Assembly: GCA_003522105.1 (NCBI GenBank)
Contig: DPGF01000110.1
Span: 1-6,804 of the forward strand
Origin: Oscillibacter sp.
Lineage (GTDB): Bacteria; Bacillota; Clostridia; Oscillospirales; Oscillospiraceae
Direction of reading: 5' to 3'
DNA: 6,804 nucleotides
The stretch's first letter is position 1, and each line of letters begins with the position of its first letter. A program made the translations under genes and the position numbers. Below, one piece after another: positions 1 through 5,248 of the stretch. Below the pieces are notes generated by a model. The model had not been told where the DNA came from. It made no database searches and was given only the letters and a program-made list of their open reading frames with translations.

Positions 1-134
1 TCGGACAGAGCCGACATTTCTTCCTCGGTCAAAATGCGCTTGGGCACACGCTCGGTGCGCTGCTTTTCTGCGGCAAGCTGCTCATCATAATACTGCTTCT
101 ATTTATCCTTTGGCAATCTCCAGATAAACGCTAA
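1..134 (-). pseudogene. Fragment of an unrecognised gene with an in-frame stop
   Basis: Read on the minus strand, this stretch gives a hydrophilic, protein-like sequence: ...FIWRLPKDK, a TAG stop (99-101), then KQYYDEQLAAEKQRTERVPK and RILTEEEMSALS up to the window edge. Charged residues are spread as in a real soluble or helical protein, and the frame continues without further stops to position 1. The reading looks like one protein interrupted by a nonsense change; CAG to TAG would restore Gln. At 133 the frame runs into the duplicated alarmone-synthetase/IS block, so its N-terminal part has been lost or displaced. I do not recognise the family. It could alternatively be the beginning of a gene starting below the stop, but I see no start codon with a ribosome binding site there. 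The coding interpretation rests on residue composition only. Confidence 0.35.
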
Positions 135-235
135 AATGGAGCATCTACTGCACATCCTAACTTAATATGCACTGAATAAAAGAAAAAGCCTTATATTTCA
201 ATCCATAGAGGCCAATCTGTGGTATAATTGAAGCA
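133..235 (+). repeat. Left arm of a 103-bp inverted repeat (synthetase tail + IS end)
   Basis: This block is the reverse complement of 5146-5248 with four mismatches in 103 bases and no gaps; all four are transitions. It contains codons for the last ten residues of the alarmone synthetase (KMEHLLHILT plus TAA, 133-165), followed by the 5' end of the insertion sequence with its terminal repeat and -10 box. The synthetase codons lie outside the IS terminal inverted repeat. The block therefore cannot be explained as a simple second IS insertion; it requires copying of a junction between the synthetase gene and the IS. Confidence 0.85.
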
Positions 236-325
236 AGAGAACTGGCAAAAATCCAGCAAAAACCTTGTACCTGGAGGGCAACTATGTATCGTTACAGCAA
301 TGGCCAGATCAGCTTGGCGGATTAA
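163..325 (+). mobile_element. 5'-end remnant of the IS, plus-strand orientation
   Basis: It starts with the IS terminal repeat (TAATATGCACTGAATAA, 163-179), continues through a TGG-TATAAT extended -10 box (220-228), and then has 47 nt absent from the intact copy (236-282). These include a ribosome binding site (GGAGG near 273-277) six bases before an ATG at 284. The frame reads MYRYSNGQISLAD and then stops (TAA at 323-325), where similarity to the intact transposase (5105-5144) ends. This is a dead transposase 5' end. It is useful because it shows the likely authentic leader, ribosome binding site and start codon of this IS family. Confidence 0.8.
220..228 (+). promoter_or_regulatory. Extended -10 promoter of the IS remnant
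   Basis: TGG followed by TATAAT is a perfect -10 hexamer with a TGn extension. No convincing -35 box lies 16-18 bases upstream. It is placed 55 bases before the remnant's ATG, a normal leader length. The intact copy has CGG in place of TGG at the corresponding place. Confidence 0.45.
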
Positions 326-342
326 TCGAGTATCTAAATTTT

Positions 343-367
343 CCCCCTGCTGCGGGGCTGGTTTTTT
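343..367 (+). terminator. Weak intrinsic terminator-like hairpin
   Basis: A C-run and a G-run (CCCC and GGGG around TGCTGC) can form a short GC stem, followed four bases later by six Ts (362-367). The stem is only 4 bp and the spacer to the T-run is longer than ideal, so this is a marginal terminator. It would end transcripts coming from the remnant IS promoter on the left. Confidence 0.3.
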
Positions 368-409
368 GAGCCTTGCTACAAGCTCAAAGCTCGTTTAATG
401 CTCAAAAAC
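361..409. repeat. Inverted repeat with alternative pairing partners
   Basis: TTTTTTGAGC at 362-371 can pair with GCTCAAAAA at 400-408, or with the nearer GCTCAAA at 382-388 (the latter extended by CTTG/CAAG-like pairing). The two pairings exclude each other. There is no adjacent gene to regulate. It may be a relic of another element's end or an operator. Function is unknown. Confidence 0.35.
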
Positions 410-503
410 AGTAGAATTTCATCTGCACACGAAAGATAGATGAATAGCTGAACAACAAAATGTAACTTTTGTGACCTACGACACCAGTCTCAAGCGGTCT
501 AAC

Positions 504-665
504 TAATGTCCACTGAACAAGTGCCCAATTTTTGTTCTGAGCCAGAATCTCCAGAAGATATGCGAGCATTCTCAAAAGAGCACGCTGGATCTTGCGGAGA
601 TTCAGCACCAGAACGGACATGGCGATCACATGAGCCGCGGTCTCCCGCAGCTTCGCGGCGACCAG
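504..665 (-). pseudogene. 3'-end fragment of the IS transposase
   Basis: These 162 bases align without gaps to 3705-3866 of the intact IS with ten mismatches (about 94% identity). Translated on the minus strand they encode the transposase C-terminus from LVAAKLRETAAHVIAMS to KNWALVQWTL, with one Lys to Asn change near the end. The left edge is the IS terminus (TAATGTCCACTGAACAA). The right edge stops 17 bases beyond the ATPase stop codon. The DDE core and the N-terminus are absent, so it cannot encode a working enzyme. It is in the same orientation as the intact copy, which makes the two a pair of direct repeats around the ATPase unit. Confidence 0.9.
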
Positions 666-682
666 AAAATAATATTGCTCGT

Positions 683-3259
683 TTACCGCCGGATCCATTT
701 CAGAAGCTGAATCACCAGCATAGAGCCAAACGCCAGTCCCACAATGGCACCGACCATGCCAACAGACAGCGGCGCAATTGCGAACAGCGGTTCCAGCGCA
801 GGAACCAGCAGCACCAGCCCCAGCAGCAGAGCGCCGATGGTAAAGGCCCCTAACAGGGCACGGTTGTTCCAGAAGTGCCGGGTAAGCAGCACCGGATGCT
901 GGGATTTGCAGCTAAATCCGTGGAACAGTCGGCTCAGGCACAGGGTGGAGAAGGCCATGGTCTGTCCAGCAGCGGCACCGCCGGCGTTCAGCCCCAGATA
1001 GAAGGCCGTGACGGTGGCGGCGGCGATGACCAGTCCCTCGACGCCCACGCTATAAAGGAAGTGCTTTGTCAGGATGCCTTCATTCCGGGGCCGGGGCTTT
1101 TCAGACATGACCTCGTCGGTGTGTGGCTCCATGCCAAGGGCGATGGCGGGTAGAGAGTCCGTCAGCAGGTTGATGAACAGCAGGTGCACTGCCGCGAAGG
1201 GCACGGGCAGTCCCATCAGAGAGGCGTAGAGCACCGTCAAAATGCCCGCCGTATTGCCGGAGAGTAGAAATTGAATGGCCCGCTTGATGTTGGCATACAC
1301 GTTCCGACCGTTTTTTACAGCCTTCACAATGGTGGCGAAGTTGTCGTCCGCCAGCACCATACCGGCGGCATCCTTGGCCACCTCCGTTCCCGTGATGCCC
1401 ATAGCCACGCCGATGTCCGCCTGCTTCAGGGCGGGAGCGTCATTGACGCCGTCGCCAGTCATGGCTACCAGATTGCCCCGCTGCTGCCACGCCCGGACGA
1501 TGCGGATCTTATGCTCCGGGGACACACGGGCGTAGACGCTGACCTTCGGCACAAACTCCTGCAATTCCTCGTCGCTCATGCCGTCGATGACCGCGCCCTC
1601 CACGGCCTCCGTGTCGTCCCGCAAAATGCCGATCTCACGGGCAATGGCCGCCGCCGTGATTTTGTGGTCGCCGGTGATCATAATAGGACGGATACCGGCG
1701 CGGATGCACTCCGCCACCGCCGCCTTGGATTCCTCACGGGGCGGGTCCATCATGGCGATGAGGCCGAGGAAGGTCAGGCTGTTTTCATCCGCCAGAGTGA
1801 TGGCCGGGCCGTCCACGCTGCGGCAGGCGAAGGCCAGCACCCGCAGGCCCTCGTTGGAAAACTGTTCGTTGACCTGTTCGATCCTCGCCCGTTCCTCCGG
1901 CGTCACCACGCAGCGGTCCAGCAGCACATCCGTCGCGCCCTTGGTGACCAGCATCAGGCCACCCGCCAGCTTGTGGACCGTGGACATCATTTTCCGGTCG
2001 GAATCGAAGGGGATCTCTGTCAGACGGGGCCAGCGGTTCCGGACGAGATCCTCGTCAAAGCCGTTGGTCTCCCCCAGCCGCACCAGTGCCGTTTCCGTGG
2101 GGTCGCCGATCTCCGTATCCCCGCTGATGACCGCATCGCTGCACAGCAGAGCCGTCCGCAGCAACGGCTCCTGTAACGGGTCCCGGAAGTCCGCGTCCTT
2201 GGCGTCGATCACCTCGCCTCCGGTGTAGAGCTTGCGCACCGTCATACGGTTCTGGGTCAGCGTACCCGTCTTATCCGAGCAGATGACCGACACGCTGCCA
2301 AGCCCCTCCACCGCCTGCAAATGGCGGATGATGGCGTTTTCCTTGGCCATTTTCCGGGTGCCGAAGGACAGCACGATGGTCACGATGGAGCTGAGGGCCT
2401 CCGGGATAGCGGCCACCGCCAGCGCCACGGCGAAGAGAAAGGCGTTCATCACGTTTTCGTGCCGCCACAGCACACTGACGCCAAACAGCACTGCGCAGAT
2501 CACCAGAATGATGATCGACAGCTTTCTGCCGAACTGGTCCAGACTGACCTGAAGCGGCGTTTTCCGCTCCTCCGTGTTTTTCAGAAGCTGGGCGATCTTG
2601 CCCATTTCCGTGTCCATGCCGGTGGCCGTCACAAGAAAGCGGCCCCGCCCATAGGTGACGAAGCTGCCGGAGAACACCATGTTCTTCCTGTCGCCCAAGG
2701 CCGTTTCCCCACTGAGCGGCTCCGTATCCTTTTCCACCGGCAGGCTTTCGCCGGTGAGGGCACTCTCCGCGCACTTCAGGCTGGCACATTCCAACAGGCG
2801 TCCGTCGGCACAGACGGAATCTCCCGCCTCCAATATGACCACATCACCGGGAACCACCTCTCGACCGGGGATCTGTACGATCTGACCGTCCCGCAGCACC
2901 TTGGCGGTGGGAGCGGACATCTGCTTCAGGCTGTCCAGCGATGCGGAGGCCTTGACGGTCTGAACGGTGCCCAGAATTGCGTTCATGGTGATGACCGCCA
3001 GAATGACGATCATGCTCTCCACGTCCCCCATGCAGGCAGAGATGACGGCGGCCAGGATGAGGATCAACACCAGAAAATCCGCAAACTGCCCCAGAAAGAT
3101 CTGCAAAACACTCTTTTGCTTGCCGGCGTGCAGTTCATTGGCTCCGTATTTTGCCAGACGATCCGCCGCATCCTCCTGCGATAGGCCGGTCTCCCGGCAA
3201 TCCAGTTTCTGGAACAACTCCACGCGGGACTGTTCCCAAATGTTCTTTTCCTGCTTCAT
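683..3259 (-). CDS. P2-type Ca2+/Mn2+-transporting ATPase
   Basis: This is an 858-aa membrane pump that should use ATP to export divalent cations across the cytoplasmic membrane. Seen in order: an N-terminal cation-ATPase domain (1-50); M1-M2 (about 52-100); the actuator domain with TGES (169-172); M3-M4 (about 247-298) with IPEALSS (Glu287); the phosphorylation motif DKTGT (Asp329); KGA of the nucleotide domain (440-442); DPPR (505-508); TGDGVNDAP (601-609); and M5-M10 (about 661-855). Counterparts of SERCA site-II ligands are present (Glu287, Asn697, Asp701). The site-I Glu771 position is Gly672, which suggests one ion per cycle, as in PMCA, LMCA1 and PMR1. The start is fixed by AAAGGAG nine bases before ATG. 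A yybP-ykoY-like leader precedes it, so Mn2+ is a likely substrate; Ca2+ cannot be excluded. Length is normal for the family, and no frameshift is seen. No terminator follows before the IS fragment. Confidence 0.93.
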   Translation of the reverse strand: MKQEKNIWEQSRVELFQKLDCRETGLSQEDAADRLAKYGANELHAGKQKSVLQIFLGQFADFLVLILILAAVISACMGDVESMIVILAVITMNAILGTVQTVKASASLDSLKQMSAPTAKVLRDGQIVQIPGREVVPGDVVILEAGDSVCADGRLLECASLKCAESALTGESLPVEKDTEPLSGETALGDRKNMVFSGSFVTYGRGRFLVTATGMDTEMGKIAQLLKNTEERKTPLQVSLDQFGRKLSIIILVICAVLFGVSVLWRHENVMNAFLFAVALAVAAIPEALSSIVTIVLSFGTRKMAKENAIIRHLQAVEGLGSVSVICSDKTGTLTQNRMTVRKLYTGGEVIDAKDADFRDPLQEPLLRTALLCSDAVISGDTEIGDPTETALVRLGETNGFDEDLVRNRWPRLTEIPFDSDRKMMSTVHKLAGGLMLVTKGATDVLLDRCVVTPEERARIEQVNEQFSNEGLRVLAFACRSVDGPAITLADENSLTFLGLIAMMDPPREESKAAVAECIRAGIRPIMITGDHKITAAAIAREIGILRDDTEAVEGAVIDGMSDEELQEFVPKVSVYARVSPEHKIRIVRAWQQRGNLVAMTGDGVNDAPALKQADIGVAMGITGTEVAKDAAGMVLADDNFATIVKAVKNGRNVYANIKRAIQFLLSGNTAGILTVLYASLMGLPVPFAAVHLLFINLLTDSLPAIALGMEPHTDEVMSEKPRPRNEGILTKHFLYSVGVEGLVIAAATVTAFYLGLNAGGAAAGQTMAFSTLCLSRLFHGFSCKSQHPVLLTRHFWNNRALLGAFTIGALLLGLVLLVPALEPLFAIAPLSVGMVGAIVGLAFGSMLVIQLLKWIRR

Positions 3260-3267
3260 GTACTGTG

Positions 3268-3275
3268 TCTCCTTT
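3268..3275 (-). promoter_or_regulatory. Ribosome binding site of the ATPase
   Basis: AAAGGAGA lies about nine bases before the ATG at 3257-3259. It sits after the terminator T-run, so it is free in the read-through transcript. This fits control by transcription termination rather than by masking of the ribosome site. Confidence 0.75.
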
Positions 3276-3280
3276 CGGCG

Positions 3281-3309
3281 GACGCAAAAAAGGCGAGCCC
3301 TTTTGCGTC
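3281..3309 (-). promoter_or_regulatory. Antiterminator-type hairpin competing with the terminator
   Basis: On the minus strand GACGCAAAA (3309-3301) is perfectly complementary to TTTTGCGTC (3289-3281), a 9-bp stem. It uses the same CAAAA bases that form the 3' arm of the terminator and also consumes most of the terminator T-run. The two hairpins cannot coexist. It is the natural alternative fold once the upstream aptamer holds its own 3' strand. Confidence 0.55.
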
Positions 3310-3340
3310 AATGCCTTCACATTGATACAAAAGTCTCGCC
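3286..3340 (-). terminator. Intrinsic terminator in the ATPase leader
   Basis: The minus-strand RNA folds GGCGAG-ACTTTTG (3340-3328) against CAAAAGG-GCTCGCC, with an inner CAATG/CATTG stem, and six Us follow (3291-3286). It lies entirely within the leader, 27 bases before the start codon. Its 5' arm contains the CTTTTG that also closes the aptamer P1 stem, the usual arrangement of a riboswitch expression platform. Confidence 0.8.
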
Positions 3341-3420
3341 ATTTCAATCCGCAGCGGAGCCAAACGACCCGTACTGACGCCAACGGATACACAAAGCTGT
3401 GCAAGCTACTCCCTTTTGAA
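3328..3420 (-). ncRNA. yybP-ykoY (manganese) riboswitch aptamer
   Basis: The minus-strand leader begins CAAAAGGGAGTAGC (3418-3405) and ends GCGAGACTTTTG (3339-3328). These match the two hallmark strands of the yybP-ykoY family (CAAAGGGGAGUAGC near the 5' end, GAGACCUUUG at the 3' end), recalled from known members and not searched. The single departure in the 5' strand (G to A) is matched by C to U in the 3' strand, so the P1 pair is kept. The length, about 93 nt, is normal. Characterised members bind Mn2+ and switch on exporters, including P-type ATPases and MntP. Here P1 formation would withhold CTTTTG from the terminator, so metal binding should allow read-through into the pump gene. Confidence 0.82.
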
Positions 3421-3423
3421 CGA

Positions 3424-3452
3424 AGGATACACCATTCTTTTCACATTGTCAA
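3424..3452 (-). promoter_or_regulatory. Sigma-A promoter of the riboswitch-ATPase unit
   Basis: A consensus -35 box TTGACA (3452-3447) is separated by exactly 17 bases from TATCCT (3429-3424) as -10. Transcription would start near 3417-3420, right at the first bases of the aptamer. That placement supports both the promoter and the riboswitch calls. It drives the ATPase alone and is independent of the transposase upstream. Confidence 0.78.
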
Positions 3453-3485
3453 GAAGGACGCCTGCTAAAGGACGTTGAGAATTGT

Positions 3486-3507
3486 ACCTGTACAGATTCT
3501 TACAGGT
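3486..3507. repeat. 7-bp inverted repeat upstream of the ATPase promoter
   Basis: ACCTGTA (3486-3492) and TACAGGT (3501-3507) are perfect inverted copies around an 8-base loop. The repeat is about 34 bases upstream of the -35 box. There is no T-run on either strand, so it is not a terminator. It could be an operator, or a hairpin inside the broken frame that covers this region. Confidence 0.35.
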
Positions 3508-3646
3508 GGAAGTATTTTCCAGCTTTTGATTTTCTCCCAGCATCAGCAAGGTCAGACTTCCGTCCAGCATGGTTTCCGGTGAGATGTTTACATCGGTTTT
3601 GCCATGCACACCTCCTTGAACGGATGGCACTCTCAATTTCCCGTAC

Positions 3647-3655
3647 AGTATAGCA
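3647..3655 (-). promoter_or_regulatory. Extended -10 promoter before the short frame
   Basis: TGC followed by TATACT forms an extended -10 element about 30 bases upstream of the strong ribosome site at 3611-3617. No good -35 is visible. Together with that ribosome site it looks like the start of a genuine, now broken, transcription unit. Confidence 0.4.
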
Positions 3656-3689
3656 CGGTGTTGGAGATATGCCTGCACAGCCGTAAAAT

Positions 3690-5144
3690 TTATTTCATAT
3701 AATATAATGTCCACTGAACAAGTGCCCAATTTTTCTTCTGAGCGAGAATCTCCAGAAGATATGCGAGCATTCTCAAAAGGGCGCGCTGAATCTTGCGGAG
3801 ATTCAGCACCAGAACGGACATGGCGATCACATGGGCCGCAGTCTCCCGCAGCTTTGCAGTGACCAGCCCCATGCCACATTTACGCTTCGCCAGAGTGAAT
3901 CTGCGCTCCACTTCCATGCGCTCGCACTCATCCCGATAGTCCTGAGCCTTGTCTCTGGTTTCACCCTTCTTGGGCCGCCCCAGAGCCGGGCCGGAAAGAC
4001 GGATCCCATGCGCCTTGCAATAGCTGAGGTTCTCCCGGTTTCGGTAGATTTTGTCCGCCAGGATCCAGCTGGGGTAATGCCCCTCTCGCACTCGGAACCG
4101 CTCTGCCATTTCCCGCAGATTTCCCGCCTCATTGTAGGCGTCAAAAGAACAGCACTCCAGCCGCGTCCATCCGTCAACGACACTGATGTCCAGTTTCGCG
4201 CCAAACTCCACCAGCTTTCCCGCTTTTCCCCGCACAATGGGTCGAACGAAGGGCTGGCGCACGCTGACGATCCGGTCAGGTACGCTGTGGGTACGGTTAT
4301 CGTACATGTACTTCTGCTGCTCATAGACGGCGCGGATCGTGCCCAAACGTTCCGTCTGGCGAGGGGGCAGATTTTTTCCGAGGGACAGTTTGCCATCGAT
4401 GGCATCCAGGTCGCGCCGGAGGTAAGCCAACTGCTTCCCAATGACTTTGCGGGTCATTTTCGCGGTGTGTTTACGGCATCTTGTGTATTTCAGGTAATCT
4501 TTCCGGGCGCGTTTGCGGTAGGTTCGAGGCTTCTTTCCGTCCGCGGGATCATGGAGAACATCCAAAAGCGTTTCGGCGTTCTCCCTGGCCTCGTTGAGCA
4601 GGGAAACATCCTGAGGATAACGGATATTGGACGGCGCGCAGGTGGCGTCCGCGATCATAGTGCCGCTGTTTCCGCCAGTTCCCGGCTGGCCGTCAGAATC
4701 ATCATCGTCATCCTTGGATTCGGCTTCTTTGACCTGACGCTCCTTTGCGTCCCGCACGATCATCTCATTGATCTCACCCAGCACTTCCGGCGTCAGGCGC
4801 TTGCGGAAATACACCATCAAAGACGGATCAAAGGGCAGCTTTTCGTCATCATAGCCAGGATACCCGCAGAAGTACTGCAGGTACGGGTTCTCCTGGATCT
4901 GAAGCGCGGTTTCCTCGTCAGAATAGCCATACTCTGCCTGAATGATGCAGGCCCCCAAGGCCAGACGCAGCGGCTTGGCCACATTGCCTTTCCGGTTAGT
5001 GAATAGGGCGGCGTAGCGCTTCTCGATCTCCGGCCAGGGGATCGTCTGGGCTTTCTTTACCCAACGGTTGCTTTCCTTCAGCTTCATGCCCACCGGCTGT
5101 TTGAAATCCGCCAGGCTGATCTGGCCATTGCTGTAACGATACAT
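3690..5144 (-). CDS. DDE transposase of the IS (IS5/IS1182-like)
   Basis: The 484-aa product has an N-terminal transposase domain (about 50-135, with QAEYGYSDEE and PYLQYFCGYPG), an acidic linker with five consecutive Asp (near 146-150) and a catalytic core. The likely DDE triad is Asp166 in IADATCAPS, Asp364 in ILADKIYRNRENL and Glu413 in EVERRFTLAKRK, all intact. I chose ATG at 5144-5142. A TTG at 5153 is also open, but its first base is the last base of the TATAAT box, and the 5' remnant at 284 has its ribosome site in front of the same MYRYSNG start. The element supplies no stop codon: after VQWTL the frame crosses the IS end and finishes in flanking DNA as YYMK. Catalysis looks possible, but expression may be weak because the leader found in the remnant is missing. 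Confidence 0.88.
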   Translation of the reverse strand: MYRYSNGQISLADFKQPVGMKLKESNRWVKKAQTIPWPEIEKRYAALFTNRKGNVAKPLRLALGACIIQAEYGYSDEETALQIQENPYLQYFCGYPGYDDEKLPFDPSLMVYFRKRLTPEVLGEINEMIVRDAKERQVKEAESKDDDDDSDGQPGTGGNSGTMIADATCAPSNIRYPQDVSLLNEARENAETLLDVLHDPADGKKPRTYRKRARKDYLKYTRCRKHTAKMTRKVIGKQLAYLRRDLDAIDGKLSLGKNLPPRQTERLGTIRAVYEQQKYMYDNRTHSVPDRIVSVRQPFVRPIVRGKAGKLVEFGAKLDISVVDGWTRLECCSFDAYNEAGNLREMAERFRVREGHYPSWILADKIYRNRENLSYCKAHGIRLSGPALGRPKKGETRDKAQDYRDECERMEVERRFTLAKRKCGMGLVTAKLRETAAHVIAMSVLVLNLRKIQRALLRMLAYLLEILAQKKNWALVQWTLYYMK

Positions 5145-5218
5145 ATGCTCCAATTATACCGCAGATTGGCCTCTATGGGTTGAAATATAAGGCTTTTTCT
5201 TTTATTCAGTGCATATTA
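3705..5218 (-). mobile_element. Complete insertion sequence (IS5/IS1182-like), about 1.5 kb
   Basis: The termini are inverted copies: TAATGTCCACTGAACAA at 3705-3721 and, on the other strand, TAATATGCACTGAATAA at 5218-5202, with 14 of 17 bases matching. A TA on each side (3705-3706, 5217-5218) may be a 2-bp target duplication; this is ambiguous because TA is also part of the terminal match. The element carries a single transposase gene that fills it. It sits exactly at the end of the alarmone synthetase gene. Fragments of both its ends recur at 163-325 and 504-665, showing repeated activity or rearrangement here. The family name is from transposase motifs only. Confidence 0.85.
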
Positions 5219-5248
5219 AGTTAGGATGTGCAGTAAATGCTCCATTTT
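5146..5248 (-). repeat. Right arm of the 103-bp inverted repeat
   Basis: This is the partner of 133-235. It holds the last ten codons and stop of the alarmone synthetase and the 5' end of the intact IS. Here the synthetase codons are part of the full gene, so this is the source arrangement and the left arm is the copy. Confidence 0.85.
5153..5158 (-). promoter_or_regulatory. -10 box of the transposase
   Basis: A perfect TATAAT lies only eight bases before the chosen ATG. A transcript starting 6-7 bases downstream would begin at or next to the start codon, almost leaderless. The TG extension present in the remnant is CG here, and no strong -35 is seen. The GGAG between box and ATG is too close to the expected start of transcription to act as a normal ribosome site. 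Confidence 0.45.

Larger units (their letters stand above)
326..503. other. Non-coding spacer between two IS fragments
   Basis: No credible gene is present. The stretch is AT-rich compared with the flanking genes and separates an IS 5' end (left) from an IS 3' end (right) lying in opposite orientation. It holds one weak plus-strand terminator-like hairpin (343-367) and a group of GCTC/GAGC inverted repeats (361-409). From about 410 to 503 I see nothing recognisable. Confidence 0.6.
3406..3605 (-). pseudogene. Short frame with a strong ribosome site, apparently frameshifted
   Basis: AAGGAGG (3617-3611) sits five bases before ATG (3605-3603), an excellent start signal, but the frame reads only MAKPM and stops at 3588. 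One extra base in the A-run after codon 2 would join it to an open frame, TDVNISPETMLDGSLTLLML, that runs to 3406 (about 66 aa in all). The last part overlaps the ATPase promoter and the first bases of the riboswitch, so that end may be open by chance. I do not recognise the product. It may be a small gene broken by a 1-base loss, a displaced 5' end of another gene, or an artefact of sequencing. Confidence 0.3.

Noticed and set aside
326..503. CRISPR array, tRNA or other RNA gene in the spacer
   Set aside because: There are no regularly spaced repeats and no cloverleaf. Only a few short inverted repeats are present.
402..698. 98-codon minus-strand frame as a small protein gene
   Set aside because: Its middle is the transposase C-terminus from the 504-665 fragment, flanked by unrelated spacer. 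It has no ribosome site and is best called an IS remnant.
506..853. Plus-strand frame with Gln/Arg-rich sequence across the IS fragment and ATPase 3' end
   Set aside because: It spans an IS remnant and an antisense part of a clear gene. The composition reflects the reversed coding strand.
1271..3184. Long plus-strand open frames of about 300 and 287 codons opposite the ATPase gene
   Set aside because: They mirror the GC-rich minus-strand codons, are rich in His, Arg and Gln without any recognisable motif, and lack ribosome sites. The opposite strand carries a complete, motif-perfect P-type ATPase.
3831..5006. 391-codon plus-strand open frame opposite the transposase
   Set aside because: It is an antisense shadow of the transposase gene, with no start signal and no domain-like sequence.
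5153..5153. TTG at 5153 as transposase start (487 aa)
   Set aside because: The codon begins within the TATAAT box, and the remnant copy places the ribosome site before the ATG of MYRYSNG instead.
5180..5208. Outward plus-strand promoter (TTGAAA, 17 bases, TATTCA) at the IS end facing the alarmone synthetase
   Set aside because: The -10 match is weak and it would only give antisense RNA. The match is probably due to the AT-rich IS end, although outward promoters are known for some insertion sequences.
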